DNA of 64,000 nt from Elusimicrobiaceae bacterium (GCA_017961585.1 JAGCWX010000007.1:18042-82041), one strand, 5' to 3'; shown: positions 52,722 through 61,288, counted from the stretch's first letter. Numbers and translations: made by a program. The notes: generated from the sequence alone by a model not told the origin.

Positions 52722-53300
52722 TTATGAACGCGGGGCAGAAGAACTCAAGGTTGCTTCCACATCCTGTTCTGCTTGTTCATAAGCAGAGCTGGTAGTAGTG
52801 TTTTCTTCTACAAAACCCGGAATAGTGGTCAAGCCCAATTCTTCTGCAACTTCAGCAGCATCTTGTACAGCTTCTTCTTCCAGCGCAACTACTTCGTTGG
52901 AGTTGTGACGGGCATCAAAAATGTCAACAGCCCCTTTTTTGAAAACTTTCGCAACTTTTCCTTTGGGATCAGTTACCGTCATAGAATCCCCCGTATTGAG
53001 GAATACAATATGATCAGACGGGCGATAAGACATAACGGTATATCCTTCTGAAGAAATAGAAGTTTTTTCAATTTGGAAATTATCCAAATCTTTACCACGA
53101 ATAATAATAGAACCATTATCCCGGCGACCGATCAAAACAGTTTGACCTTGCGGAACAGTAAGGTTCACCCCTTCGTACTTGGTAGCAGATTTCCCTTGTA
53201 CGATTACCGAGCGAACAAATTTTTTCTTAACGGGAGCAACCGCGGCAAACGCAGTGCCCAGGCACGACACAGCTAACAGTACAGCTATTACTTTTTTCAT
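52722..53300 (-). CDS. Secreted protein of unknown function (paralogue of 52032-52682)
   Basis: 192 residues with a signal peptide (MKKVIAVLLAVSCLGTAFAA). The beta domain parallels its neighbour: YEGVNLTVPQGQTVLIG, NGSIIIRGKDLDNFQIE, SYRPSDHIVFLNTGDSMTV then TDPKGKVAKVFKKGAV. The C-terminus SSAYEQAEQDVEATLSSSAPRS almost repeats the neighbour's; the shared SAYEQAE-x-DV and S-x-SAPR blocks are the best conserved part, suggesting a functional or sorting signal. AGGAG lies eight bases before the ATG. It is the promoter-proximal gene of the pair. Function not recognised. Confidence 0.8.
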   Translation of the reverse strand: MKKVIAVLLAVSCLGTAFAAVAPVKKKFVRSVIVQGKSATKYEGVNLTVPQGQTVLIGRRDNGSIIIRGKDLDNFQIEKTSISSEGYTVMSYRPSDHIVFLNTGDSMTVTDPKGKVAKVFKKGAVDIFDARHNSNEVVALEEEAVQDAAEVAEELGLTTIPGFVEENTTTSSAYEQAEQDVEATLSSSAPRS

Positions 53301-53392
53301 TACAGGACTCCTCTTTTTGTTACATTAATATAAATTACTACAAATTACACAACCGACGACAAATTTTCATTTTCCTTCGGCGTAATACTCAC

Positions 53393-53483
53393 CGGAGAGG
53401 GAGGGATTCGAACCCTCGATACGGGAATTAACCCGTATAACGGTTTAGCAAACCGCCGCTTTCGGCCTCTCAGCCACCTCTCC
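53393..53483 (-). tRNA. trnS-GCU: tRNA-Ser (anticodon GCU)
   Basis: A 91-base cloverleaf on the minus strand: acceptor arms GGAGAGG and CCTCTCC pair perfectly, with G as discriminator. The D arm follows GGTGGCTGAGAGGCCGAAAG. The anticodon loop TTGCTAA gives GCT (reads AGC/AGU), then a long class II variable arm (ATACGGGTTAATTCCCGTAT) and the T arm around GGTTCGAATCC. The long variable arm and G73 mark serine. CCA is not encoded. No integrase or att duplication is visible beside it. Confidence 0.96.
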
Positions 53484-53509
53484 AGGCACAACACTTATTA
53501 TAGCAGATT

Positions 53510-54466
53510 TTAAAAACTCTTCTCAAGCCCTTTTTTCAAAGGCGTAAATTGTTGCCCGGTTAAAGTCCGCCATTTTTGGCTGGAACATATCCAATGTCCG
53601 TCAATAGCGGCCTCGGCTACTTTATCGTAATTGAGTGCAGGTTGGGTATTTGTAATTTTGGCACACAATTCATACATCCAGGCCGCCCCCCGCATCAACC
53701 AAACAGGCGCTTTTGGCATAAACGGTTTTTTTACATGCATTGCTTGCGCCATTTCTGTAATAAAATAATCCCACGTGTACGCATCGGGTTCAGCAACAAA
53801 ATAAATTTGACCATGAGTGTCCGAACGTGTGTATGCTTGATAAAGTGCTTCTACCAAATCTTCTACATACACAAAGCTAAAATATCCATTGCCCGACGTA
53901 TTCACCATCAGTCCGCGGCGCACCCACGTCGCTATTTTGGATACGCCCGAATCATTTTTTCCATACACAATAGGCGGGCGAACAATGGTATATTTAATAC
54001 GCTGATCCAGTTGGGATATTTCTTTTTCCCCCAAGAGTTTGGTGCGTCCATAATCCGAAACGGGGGCCGGTTCTTGTGACTCCAGGCGAGGAGATTGGGG
54101 ATCTTTTGCATAACCGCTGGCGGCCAAGCTAGACACATGCACCACCGTTTTAACAGAGTCCGTTTGATTGGCGGCAGCTACCAAATTTCTAACAGCAAGC
54201 ACGTTCCCTTTTTCAAAATCTTTGTAGCCAAAACCGAACAACGTACCCGCCAAGCTAAAAATGCCTTCACATCCTTCCAGCGCTTTGGCCAAGGAATCTG
54301 CTTGGTCATAATCCACTTGCACAAAGGTAATATCCGGATTGGTGAGTTGGGGCTTAGGAAGATGCCGGGTAAAAATACGCACCCGATACCCACAGCTTAG
54401 TAACTTTGTACTGAGTACTTTTCCGATAAACCCATTGCCACCGGTAATAGCTACTAGCGGTTTCAT
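53510..54466 (-). CDS. NAD(P)-dependent SDR (atypical/extended sugar or steroid-type oxidoreductase)
   Basis: 318 residues. TGGNGFIGKVLSTKLL at 8-23, VVHVSSLAASGYAKD with the catalytic Ser, and YGRTKLLGEKEIS with YxxxK near 138. FVYVEDLVEALYQAY is typical of 3-beta-HSD/epimerase-like SDRs. Substrate unknown; relatives act on sugar nucleotides, hopanoid side chains or ubiquinone-related compounds. It overlaps the unknown membrane-protein gene by four bases at the end of the ftsK-tol operon, so an envelope role is likely. Confidence 0.84.
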   Translation of the reverse strand: MKPLVAITGGNGFIGKVLSTKLLSCGYRVRIFTRHLPKPQLTNPDITFVQVDYDQADSLAKALEGCEGIFSLAGTLFGFGYKDFEKGNVLAVRNLVAAANQTDSVKTVVHVSSLAASGYAKDPQSPRLESQEPAPVSDYGRTKLLGEKEISQLDQRIKYTIVRPPIVYGKNDSGVSKIATWVRRGLMVNTSGNGYFSFVYVEDLVEALYQAYTRSDTHGQIYFVAEPDAYTWDYFITEMAQAMHVKKPFMPKAPVWLMRGAAWMYELCAKITNTQPALNYDKVAEAAIDGHWICSSQKWRTLTGQQFTPLKKGLEKSF

Positions 54467-54966
54467 TGATTGGTGGCTTCCTCAATCATAGAGTTCACGC
54501 GGTTCATCGCTTTTTTAGAAATGCTGTTAGGCGTTTTGGGAGCAGAAGAATCTATCTTGTTGCGCAAACCCGGTTGATTTACAAAATTTTTCTCACTGCG
54601 GGCATTGCGTCGGTCAAAAGCAAAGTTAAACGTCAATTGATTAATACCTTGTTTAACATCCGCCCCCGTGGGGAATTGCCCATGTTTAATTTTGTTGACG
54701 ATAGAGATCTTATCTTCTTGTGGAAAATACCACAGCAAAGAAGCCATAATCCCCACAAAAAGCAATATATTTAAGAAACGGTTTACTCCGTCATAACGAT
54801 ACAGCCCAAACAAACTTCCGACAATGGACATAATCAAAATAATGCCCGTCCATACCAACACAAAGGTCCCCACAAAAGGCCACCCTGCTGTGCCAAAATT
54901 GGGATACAAGACCATTACAAGCAACACACACAACACCAGCATAAAGAAACGTTGAACACCAGTCAT
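54463..54966 (-). CDS. Small membrane protein of unknown function in the Tol operon
   Basis: 167 residues with three predicted membrane helices (about 7-24, 28-52 and 63-80). A soluble basic tail follows, containing DRRNARSEKNFVNQPGLRNK and a Ser/Asn-rich end. The tail would face the cytoplasm or periplasm depending on topology. I recognise no family. It lies two bases after the TolA/TonB-like gene and overlaps the SDR gene by four, so it is co-expressed with the Tol-type motor and could be an accessory subunit. No Pal or TolB gene follows. Confidence 0.75.
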   Translation of the reverse strand: MTGVQRFFMLVLCVLLVMVLYPNFGTAGWPFVGTFVLVWTGIILIMSIVGSLFGLYRYDGVNRFLNILLFVGIMASLLWYFPQEDKISIVNKIKHGQFPTGADVKQGINQLTFNFAFDRRNARSEKNFVNQPGLRNKIDSSAPKTPNSISKKAMNRVNSMIEEATNQ

Positions 54967-54968
54967 AT

Positions 54969-55649
54969 TTATTTCTCCTGTTTGAACTCCACACTTACGG
55001 TAAGTTCATCTTTTTCGTAATACATAGGCAGGGGTGCAAAAGGCCCTGCGTTAATAACCGCCGACGAAGCGGCGAAATCAAACGTATCATCATTGGATGA
55101 TCGTTCCACCTTCAAATCTTTAATTTTTCCGTCCCGTGCAATCGCAAAAGACACCAGTGCGGAAAGTTCACTCCCCGCCGGGCGGCGCTTTTCCCATTCA
55201 ATCCACAAGGAATTGCGCACCTGCGAAATGTACCACGGATAAGGGAAGTTGGCAAAATCGGTAGTAATATTCCCCCCGTTATATTCCCCTTCCTGGCTAG
55301 CCGACTGAGCGGGTTCATCATCCAACACGCTGGGGGCCTCTAAAGGGGCAGCGGCAACGGGCTTTTTCTTTTCTTGTTTTTTAGCTGAGATTTCCGTCTT
55401 TGAAACGTATGCTTTTTTAGCGGGTACGGCAGGTTCCGGCTTGGCTATGGCCTCTTGCGCCGGGGTAGGGGCCGCAATCGTTGTTTTTTTGGAAGCAGCG
55501 GGTGCGGTAACCGCTTGTACTTTGCCGGTACCAATAAAGTCAATAGTATAGGTAGCGTTTGGTTTATTTGCACCAGGCGCCAAGAGCAAGATCACACACA
55601 ATGCGGCTAACGCATGTAGCCCGCTCGAATATACAAGATACCAGTTCAT
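54969..55649 (-). CDS. TolA/TonB-like energy transducer
   Basis: 226 residues. One N-terminal membrane helix (about 5-24), then a Pro/Ala/Lys-rich periplasmic linker (about 45-110). The C-terminal TonB/TolA domain (about 130-226) contains YPWYISQVRNSLWIEWEKR, SALVSFAIARDGKIKDLKVE and FAPLPMYYEKDELTVSVEF. It would carry force from the TolQR proton channel to the outer membrane, keeping it attached to the cell wall during division or powering transport. Its gene starts on the last base of tolR, as in Tol operons. The linker is short for TolA, so TonB cannot be excluded. Confidence 0.85.
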   Translation of the reverse strand: MNWYLVYSSGLHALAALCVILLLAPGANKPNATYTIDFIGTGKVQAVTAPAASKKTTIAAPTPAQEAIAKPEPAVPAKKAYVSKTEISAKKQEKKKPVAAAPLEAPSVLDDEPAQSASQEGEYNGGNITTDFANFPYPWYISQVRNSLWIEWEKRRPAGSELSALVSFAIARDGKIKDLKVERSSNDDTFDFAASSAVINAGPFAPLPMYYEKDELTVSVEFKQEK

Positions 55650-56053
55650 TAGTTTTTAGCCAGCACCCCAATCCCTAGTCTAGCTGCTCCTAATTTTTTG
55701 GCAATGTCAAACACATCCACCACTTGCTGAATGGGCACGTTTTTATCGGCCTCTACCAAGATGGTTTTTTTGTTTGCTTTACCTAAACGCAAAATAAGTT
55801 CCCGTTCCAAATTCTGCATACTTACTGCCTTGTTAAGCACGGTAATCGTGCCATTTTTTTGGATTTCAATCCGAATGACGTCATCATCTTCTTGGGTGTT
55901 AATTGCGTTGGATTTGGGCAAGTCCACCGTCAGTTGCATTTGCACCAAAAGCGGACTCATTACCATAAAAATAATCAGCAAAATTAACGTGATGTCAATG
56001 AAAGGCACCATGTTAATATCGGCCATAAAACGGCGTTGTCTTCTTCTTGCCAT
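55649..56053 (-). CDS. tolR: TolR/ExbD-type proton channel subunit
   Basis: 134 residues. A single N-terminal membrane helix with the key Asp (NMVPFIDITLILLIIFMV, near residue 18) is followed by the periplasmic ExbD/TolR domain ending ARLGIGVLAK. It forms the proton-conducting stator with TolQ. Two bases separate it from tolQ and one base overlaps the tolA-like gene. Confidence 0.92.
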   Translation of the reverse strand: MARRRQRRFMADINMVPFIDITLILLIIFMVMSPLLVQMQLTVDLPKSNAINTQEDDDVIRIEIQKNGTITVLNKAVSMQNLERELILRLGKANKKTILVEADKNVPIQQVVDVFDIAKKLGAARLGIGVLAKN

Positions 56054-56055
56054 AA

Positions 56056-56694
56056 TTAAAATTTATCCGCGTAAATAAAATCTTGGGCAAAACTATCTAA
56101 TTCCTCGGAAAAATACAAAGTTTTAGACAGGAAATAGTTATAAGCAATTACGGCCGGGATAGCCACAAACAACCCGGCTGCCGTGTTGACCAACGCTTCG
56201 GCAATACCTGCTGCCACTACGGAAGCCCCCCCCGCAGCTTGCGTGGTAGAGGCCAAATCCTTAAATGCATGCATAACCCCAATTACCGTACCGAACAACC
56301 CGATAAACGGAGTAATGCTCCCCAGCGTACCCAAAATGGATAAACGCTTTTGCAGACGAGAGAGTTCAAAATCAATAATCCCTTGGGCAATTTTTTCCAA
56401 ATCCGCTTGGCTGCGTTTGCGTTCTTTACACAAGCGGGAAATAAGCACCCCGGCTGGGGTATTTTTTACAGCATCTTTGCGGCAGGCCTCTTCCATTTTA
56501 GTGTAACTACCGGAAGGAAGGTGCTGACGGCAATAAGTAATTAAACGGCGCGAATAATTGATAGCCCGTCTTATCCGGAAATACCGCTCCAAAATCACAG
56601 AAATAGAATAAACCGAAAGCAAGATTAAAATAATTAAAATCGGGCCTCCGGCAGCTAATAATTCGCGAACATTTGTCATGCTTGTAAAGTCCAT
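56056..56694 (-). CDS. tolQ: TolQ/ExbB-type proton channel subunit
   Basis: 212 residues with three membrane helices (about 15-35, 125-147 and 165-187). The conserved block [20 protein letters not shown] is near 118-137, with [20 protein letters not shown] in the third helix. It uses proton motive force to drive the TolA/TonB-like protein. It lies nine bases after pgpA in the same operon. The context with ftsK and phospholipid genes favours Tol over Exb. Confidence 0.92.
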   Translation of the reverse strand: MDFTSMTNVRELLAAGGPILIILILLSVYSISVILERYFRIRRAINYSRRLITYCRQHLPSGSYTKMEEACRKDAVKNTPAGVLISRLCKERKRSQADLEKIAQGIIDFELSRLQKRLSILGTLGSITPFIGLFGTVIGVMHAFKDLASTTQAAGGASVVAAGIAEALVNTAAGLFVAIPAVIAYNYFLSKTLYFSEELDSFAQDFIYADKF

Positions 56695-56703
56695 ATTTTC
56701 TCC

Positions 56704-57186
56704 TTAACCTCTTCTTACAAAAATAATGCAAATCTGTATGATAATATTGGCCAGTAATCCGGCCGTTACATCATCAAATACAATACCAAAAGCGTTTTCC
56801 AACTTATCAAAGGTTTTTACCGGGCCTAATTTCACCGTATCAAACAAACGGAACAACACAAATGCGGCCAGTAAATACGGCCACGTATGTGGCAAAAACG
56901 CCATGGCGGTGATATACCCGGCCATCTCGTCTATCACAATTTTTGGGTTATCGTGCCCGGTATACCCTCTAAATTGTACTTTTTTGCAAACCCATACGGC
57001 AAGTATCCAAAACAGCAGCATTGCCACCAAATACAAAATTTGGTCTATCGGGAATAAAATAACCAAAAGCACGCCCCACAAAGTGCCCAAGAAACCGGCA
57101 CCCGTGTTCTTTTTAAACTTGGTAAGTTTGGAGGGCAAATAGCTGATAAACAACCCTGTAGCCAATGCTTTATAAATTACTTGCAC
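56704..57186 (-). CDS. pgpA: Phosphatidylglycerophosphatase A
   Basis: 160 residues from a GTG at 57186 that has GGAG six bases upstream; an earlier GTG at 57198 lacks a ribosome site and no ATG is available. Four membrane helices. The PgpA acid motifs are IVIDEMAGYITAMAF near 75 and FDDVTAGLLANI near 140. The usual N-terminal LPxAPGTxG region is altered to LPSKLTKFKKNTGAGFLGT, leaving the later GT block recognisable. It removes phosphate from phosphatidylglycerophosphate made by pgsA directly upstream. The two genes overlap by ten bases. Confidence 0.86.
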   Translation of the reverse strand: MQVIYKALATGLFISYLPSKLTKFKKNTGAGFLGTLWGVLLVILFPIDQILYLVAMLLFWILAVWVCKKVQFRGYTGHDNPKIVIDEMAGYITAMAFLPHTWPYLLAAFVLFRLFDTVKLGPVKTFDKLENAFGIVFDDVTAGLLANIIIQICIIFVRRG

Positions 57187-57794
57187 GGTAAACTCCACGA
57201 TTTTTTAAGCAAATCCCAATTGTTACGCAAGTAAGAAATAGCACTCACCCATGTAATTACGGCGGCAATCGCCGTTACGGTATAAGGGAATTTGATTAAG
57301 GTGATAAACAAAATCCAGCAAAAGCGTTGCGCCGGGCCGTGTAGCAATTGTCCTAAGTGCATAATCAAAATTACAAAGAAAATCACTCCGATCGCAGACA
57401 TCTGCACCACAGTTTTAAACTTTCCCCAACGTTCTGCCGCCATTACTTTGCCATCCAAAGCGGCAATGGCACGCAGGTTGGAAACCATCAGCTCGCGCAG
57501 TAAAATCAAAAACACGGCCCAAATAGGAACGTTTAAAGATTTAATGGACACAAACGCAAAGAACGCCGCTATGACGAGGATTTTATCTACAAATGGGTCT
57601 ACAATCGCCCCGAAGGAAGTAATGGTACCCGTTTCGCGCGCAATTTTGCCGTCCACCCAATCGGTGCTGGCGGCTACGATAAAAATGCCGATAGCAATAA
57701 AACGCGCCCACCAAAACGGCAGCAAAATGAAGAAGAACATCACCAGCGATAAACCCGCACGCATCAGCGTAATTTTATTGGCTAACGTCATCAT
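57177..57794 (-). CDS. pgsA: CDP-diacylglycerol-glycerol-3-phosphate 3-phosphatidyltransferase
   Basis: 205 residues with about six membrane helices. The complete CDP-alcohol motif DGKIARETGTITSFGAIVDP continues to FVDK, so all four acidic residues are present, unlike the homologue at 43446-44243. It makes phosphatidylglycerophosphate from CDP-diacylglycerol and glycerol-3-phosphate. Start at 57794 overlaps the LolA-like stop by four bases. Next in the path is pgpA. Confidence 0.93.
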   Translation of the reverse strand: MMTLANKITLMRAGLSLVMFFFILLPFWWARFIAIGIFIVAASTDWVDGKIARETGTITSFGAIVDPFVDKILVIAAFFAFVSIKSLNVPIWAVFLILLRELMVSNLRAIAALDGKVMAAERWGKFKTVVQMSAIGVIFFVILIMHLGQLLHGPAQRFCWILFITLIKFPYTVTAIAAVITWVSAISYLRNNWDLLKKSWSLPCK

Positions 57795-58588
57795 TTAAAC
57801 AGGCCTCCTTGGCGGAACGTATCAAAAGGTAGTGACTCATTTTTTTGTGCATTAAGTAACTGGGCCTCCGTCACCATCAGGTCCGACACAATTTTGATAT
57901 TGGTGGGGAAATAATCTTTTTCGGACAAGGTTAAATACAAGGTATATTCTTCCCCCTCTTTGGGAGTCAGTTTTAACACATTTTTTTCTTCTAAAGCTAC
58001 ATTGTGTTTGGCCAACAAAGCGGTGTAATTGCCGAAGTCAAACAGTGCTTGATTGGGTTGCCCTTGTTGCCATTCGGTCCAAGAGAGAGTAGTAATTTCG
58101 TGGCCTTGGCCGTCTAAAATAAGGATTTGCTTTTTATCGGTAATGGCCGTTTGTTCAATTTTACCATCACCGTTTGTGGTATCCAAACGCAAAAGATTTT
58201 TGGCTTTATCGTAATACAAAATTCCCTGAGATTTGCTTATGGGAACGCCGTCATATTCGCTAGTTTGTGTAAAGTCGGTTTTCAAAAATTCCAATTTTTT
58301 ATCCCAATTTTTTACTTGAATAATTACTTCGTTGGGATAAAGCGTTTTGGGTTTGGTTGTGTTGGCAGGTGCCGGTTTCACTTCTTCTTTAGCGGGTTGC
58401 GGTTTGGGTTCTTCCGTTTTTTCTTCTTGCGCAGGGACAACTGGCGCAGTGGGAGCAGCTACAACCACTTTCTCAACTTGAGAAGTTTTTTGCGCAGGAG
58501 CTTCGACCGGTTCTTGCTTAGAAGAACACGCCACACATAAAACGCCCGCACATAACGCAATGAAAATACTATTTGTAAACGGTTTCAT
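57791..58588 (-). CDS. LolA-like domain lipoprotein
   Basis: 265 residues. The N-terminus ends in a lipobox-like LCVAC, so it is probably lipidated. A Pro/Glu/Lys-rich linker (about 25-85) follows. The LolA/LolB-like beta-half-barrel (about 92-255) has FLKTDFTQTSEYDGVPISKS, QGILYYDKAKNLLRLDTT and DKKQILILDGQGHEITTL. True LolA is a soluble periplasmic chaperone that carries lipoproteins to the outer membrane; a tethered version resembles LolB or a membrane-anchored carrier. No lolCDE or lolB is nearby. The gene lies between ftsK and pgsA, overlapping ftsK by 20 bases. The ftsK-lolA neighbourhood is common in bacteria. Confidence 0.82.
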   Translation of the reverse strand: MKPFTNSIFIALCAGVLCVACSSKQEPVEAPAQKTSQVEKVVVAAPTAPVVPAQEEKTEEPKPQPAKEEVKPAPANTTKPKTLYPNEVIIQVKNWDKKLEFLKTDFTQTSEYDGVPISKSQGILYYDKAKNLLRLDTTNGDGKIEQTAITDKKQILILDGQGHEITTLSWTEWQQGQPNQALFDFGNYTALLAKHNVALEEKNVLKLTPKEGEEYTLYLTLSEKDYFPTNIKIVSDLMVTEAQLLNAQKNESLPFDTFRQGGLFK

Positions 58589-60896
58589 ATTCGGGTTCTT
58601 TGTAATCCTTTTCGTAAGGGGGTTGTTTCATTTCTTCAATGGCACTATCAATCAAATCGTAGTGAATTTCCCAGCGGTTGGAGCCCTCGGGCTTGGTGAT
58701 AAAGCCGCGCATTTCCAGCACGCTTAAAATATTGGTAGCACGCGCGGAAGACCCAAAGTGGGCCTTGAGCAAATCTTGCGATACGCGGCGGCGCTCTTTA
58801 ATAAGCTCCAGTGCCTGCAAGATTTCTTCGGGCTTGGTACCCAGGCCATCTTGCGGGCGCATGCCGGGTTGCTGTTCCTGCACAATTTGCACGGGGTAAT
58901 CCGGCCCGCCTTGAGCACGCAAGAAATCCGCCACCGCTTTAATTTCATCCGGCGACACATACGCCCCCTGAATACGCAAAGGCGTTTGGGTGGAGGAATC
59001 CAATAACAGCATATCGCCGCGGCCCAAAAGGTTTTCCGCACCGACGGAATCCAAAATAACTTTAGAGTCAATCCCGCTGGCCACCTGCAAAGCAATGCGC
59101 GAAGGCATATTGGCCTTAATAATCCCGGTGACCACTTTAACCGACGGGCGCTGCGTACATAAAATCAGGTGAATCCCCATTGCGCGGCCCATCTGCGCTA
59201 GGCGCTGCACAGAGTCTTCAATGGAGGCCTTGGTTTGCAACATTAAATCGGCCATTTCGTCAATAATCACAAACACATAGAACATTTTTTCTTCATTATT
59301 TTCGCGAGCCCATTCGTTATAACCTTCAATGTTTTTAACCTTAACGGATTGACACATATCCAAGCGTTTTTCCATCACCTTTACCAACATCTGCAAGGAT
59401 TTGGCTGCGTCGTTAGGTTTGGTAATAATGTCGGCATCGTCACACGAAGTTTTGGGGTCGTACAAGTACGGGATTCCTTCGTAAAGTGTAAGCTCCACGC
59501 GCTTGGGATCAATCATCAAGAATTTAACTTCGTCGGGTTTGTGCTTGAACAAAAGCGACATAATAATGGTATGCAAACAAATGGATTTACCGCTGTTGGT
59601 AGCCCCGGCAATTAAAATATGGGGCCACTTTTCGGCCACGGTGGCGGCTGGATCGCCATTAGCGTGGCGGCCCAGGGCGATGGGCAACACGGCTTTAGAA
59701 TTAGCATAAGCGGGCGATTGTAAAATTTCCTTCATGGTTACCATGACAGATTTATCGTTCGGAATTTCAAAACCCACCGTGCTTTTGCCCGGGATCGGGG
59801 CTTGCACACGAATAGAACGCGCCTGCATACTGGCTTGAATATCTTGCGTCAGCGCGGTGATGGATGACATTTTTACGCCGGCATCCGGCTGGATTTCGTA
59901 GCGGGTAACTACCGGGCCCGGGGAAACACCCGTCACGTGGGCACCGATTTCAAAACTTCTTAGCGTATCTTCCAAACGTTTGGTGGCTTTGGCAATTTCG
60001 TTGTCGGACGGACCCACCAAACCATTACCTGCGGGGTCATTGAGCAGGTTTAAAGAAGGCAATTCAAAAGTTTCGGGATCAAATTTCTTAACTTCGTTGG
60101 TTGGCTTTTCTTCTTCTTTTTCTTGCGCTTCTTTGGCCCCTTTGGCTGCTTTCTTGGGGGCAGGTTTTTCAGCCGCCGGAATTTCCGTAATAGGTTCAGC
60201 TACCGGGCGACGAATCTCCGGTTGCGCCGGGCGGCGGATTTCGGGCAGGTCGTGCACTTCTTCCGCTACGGGGCGGTTTTCGGTAGCTTCGGCCTTTTCT
60301 TTTATTTCTTGTTTACCTTCAGCTACTTTTTGTTTTAATTCCGCGCGCGATTCCATCCATCCGTTAAAATCATTGCGAATCAGCTCCGCGGTTTTGGTAA
60401 TTACCGTACGCCACGGAATGGCCACCAACATGTGTAATCCCACTAACACAAACGCCAGCGAGAACAAAGTTGCACCAACACTTCCCACCACACTTTTGAG
60501 TGTAAAAAATAACCATTCCCCCACTCTTCCGCCGGAAATATGAGCCCCGGTAAAAATTTGTTGCAAACACGTGCAAATACTGGAAATACTGGATAAGGTA
60601 ATGGACGTGCCTAAAAGAAAGAACAAAAAGGAAGTACTTTTATTGCGGATGGTTTGCACCAGCCAATACATCAAAAATAACGGAATGAGCCCGGCGCTGG
60701 CACCCAAGAGTTGCCCTAATTCCCGGGCGATAGAACCACCCAGTTTACCGCTGGACGCATGGAACCACAAAATAGCACACAACCACACGCACAAAGTGCC
60801 TACTAAAATGTAGAGCATGGTGCGCAACCAAGCCCGGCTGGAACCGGCCGCTTGTTTTTTCTTGGATTTCTTGCGTGTGTAGTAGTAGCGCGCCAT
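58569..60896 (-). CDS. ftsK: DNA translocase FtsK
   Basis: 775 residues. Four to five N-terminal membrane helices (about 24-165), then a charged linker with repeated RRPAQPEIRRPVAE-type segments (about 185-270). The motor follows, with Walker A GATNSGKS near 445, Walker B VFVIIDEMADLM and GRAMGIHLILCTQRPS. A C-terminal gamma winged helix (RRVSQDLLKAHFGSSARATN) reads KOPS-like sites. It pumps chromosomal DNA through the closing septum and helps XerCD resolve dimers. First gene of the envelope operon. Promoter boxes lie just upstream with only seven bases between the -10 and the ATG. Confidence 0.96.
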   Translation of the reverse strand: MARYYYTRKKSKKKQAAGSSRAWLRTMLYILVGTLCVWLCAILWFHASSGKLGGSIARELGQLLGASAGLIPLFLMYWLVQTIRNKSTSFLFFLLGTSITLSSISSICTCLQQIFTGAHISGGRVGEWLFFTLKSVVGSVGATLFSLAFVLVGLHMLVAIPWRTVITKTAELIRNDFNGWMESRAELKQKVAEGKQEIKEKAEATENRPVAEEVHDLPEIRRPAQPEIRRPVAEPITEIPAAEKPAPKKAAKGAKEAQEKEEEKPTNEVKKFDPETFELPSLNLLNDPAGNGLVGPSDNEIAKATKRLEDTLRSFEIGAHVTGVSPGPVVTRYEIQPDAGVKMSSITALTQDIQASMQARSIRVQAPIPGKSTVGFEIPNDKSVMVTMKEILQSPAYANSKAVLPIALGRHANGDPAATVAEKWPHILIAGATNSGKSICLHTIIMSLLFKHKPDEVKFLMIDPKRVELTLYEGIPYLYDPKTSCDDADIITKPNDAAKSLQMLVKVMEKRLDMCQSVKVKNIEGYNEWARENNEEKMFYVFVIIDEMADLMLQTKASIEDSVQRLAQMGRAMGIHLILCTQRPSVKVVTGIIKANMPSRIALQVASGIDSKVILDSVGAENLLGRGDMLLLDSSTQTPLRIQGAYVSPDEIKAVADFLRAQGGPDYPVQIVQEQQPGMRPQDGLGTKPEEILQALELIKERRRVSQDLLKAHFGSSARATNILSVLEMRGFITKPEGSNRWEIHYDLIDSAIEEMKQPPYEKDYKEPEYETVYK

Positions 60897-60903
60897 ATAA
60901 GTT

Positions 60904-60932
60904 ATTTTACATTTTTTGCTGAGGTTTGTGAA
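60904..60932 (-). promoter_or_regulatory. ftsK operon promoter (leaderless type)
   Basis: On the minus strand: TTCACA (60927-60932, five of six matches), a 17-base spacer, TAAAAT (60904-60909, five of six). The -10 ends seven bases before the ATG and no Shine-Dalgarno is present. Confidence 0.65.
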
Positions 60933-60973
60933 AGAAATTCCTATTTAAAAAATACAATCTCACTATTAACAAA

Positions 60974-61000
60974 ATTCCCCCATATGAATAACGGGGGAAT
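60974..61000 (-). terminator. Terminator after the accB operon
   Basis: An eight-bp stem ATTCCCCC with GGGGGAAT (60974-61000) and an 11-base loop, followed on the minus strand by a short T-rich run. It lies 25 bases after the small winged-helix gene. Confidence 0.6.
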
Positions 61001-61025
61001 ATTTGGAACAAAGAGCAAATAATCT

Positions 61026-61286
61026 TTAATGCACGGCAAATGGATTGGCTGCTTCGGCCGCTTGTTTTTCAACGGCTTCAACGCCCCAAGTTACGTGGTA
61101 ATCAATCCCATCGGCTTCCAGGGTGATTTTCTTTTGCGCCATCAACTGCCCTAACGCCAAATACAACACAGAGCTGGACAGCCGGAACATTACCTTTAAC
61201 TGCCACGAAGTGGCCTTGTGGTTGGCCGCCAAATACTGCGTCATTTGCTGCACGGCTTCTTGAATATTATCTTGCAATGGATTCAT
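61026..61286 (-). CDS. Small winged-helix domain protein (DUF2582-like)
   Basis: 86 residues. The helix pattern TSWQLKVMFRLSSSVLYLAL followed by GQLMAQKKITLEADG fits a small winged helix-turn-helix of the DUF2582 type, which occurs as a stand-alone protein of unknown role. It starts two bases after accB and precedes a terminator, so it is co-transcribed with accB. It may regulate fatty-acid supply or be a general DNA-binding protein; nothing in the sequence decides. Confidence 0.75.
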   Translation of the reverse strand: MNPLQDNIQEAVQQMTQYLAANHKATSWQLKVMFRLSSSVLYLALGQLMAQKKITLEADGIDYHVTWGVEAVEKQAAEAANPFAVH

Positions 61287-61288
61287 AC

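Noticed and set aside
53393..53483. tRNA-Ser as an integration site for a mobile element
   Set aside because: No integrase gene, no direct repeat of the tRNA end and no composition break were seen around it.
53510..54079. Plus-strand open frame of about 167 codons (53576-54079)
   Set aside because: It is the complement of the SDR gene, which has clear Rossmann and YxxxK motifs.
59980..60543. 187-codon open frame on the plus strand
   Set aside because: Antisense to ftsK over its linker and membrane region; Ser/Pro/Thr-rich shadow with no recognisable motif.
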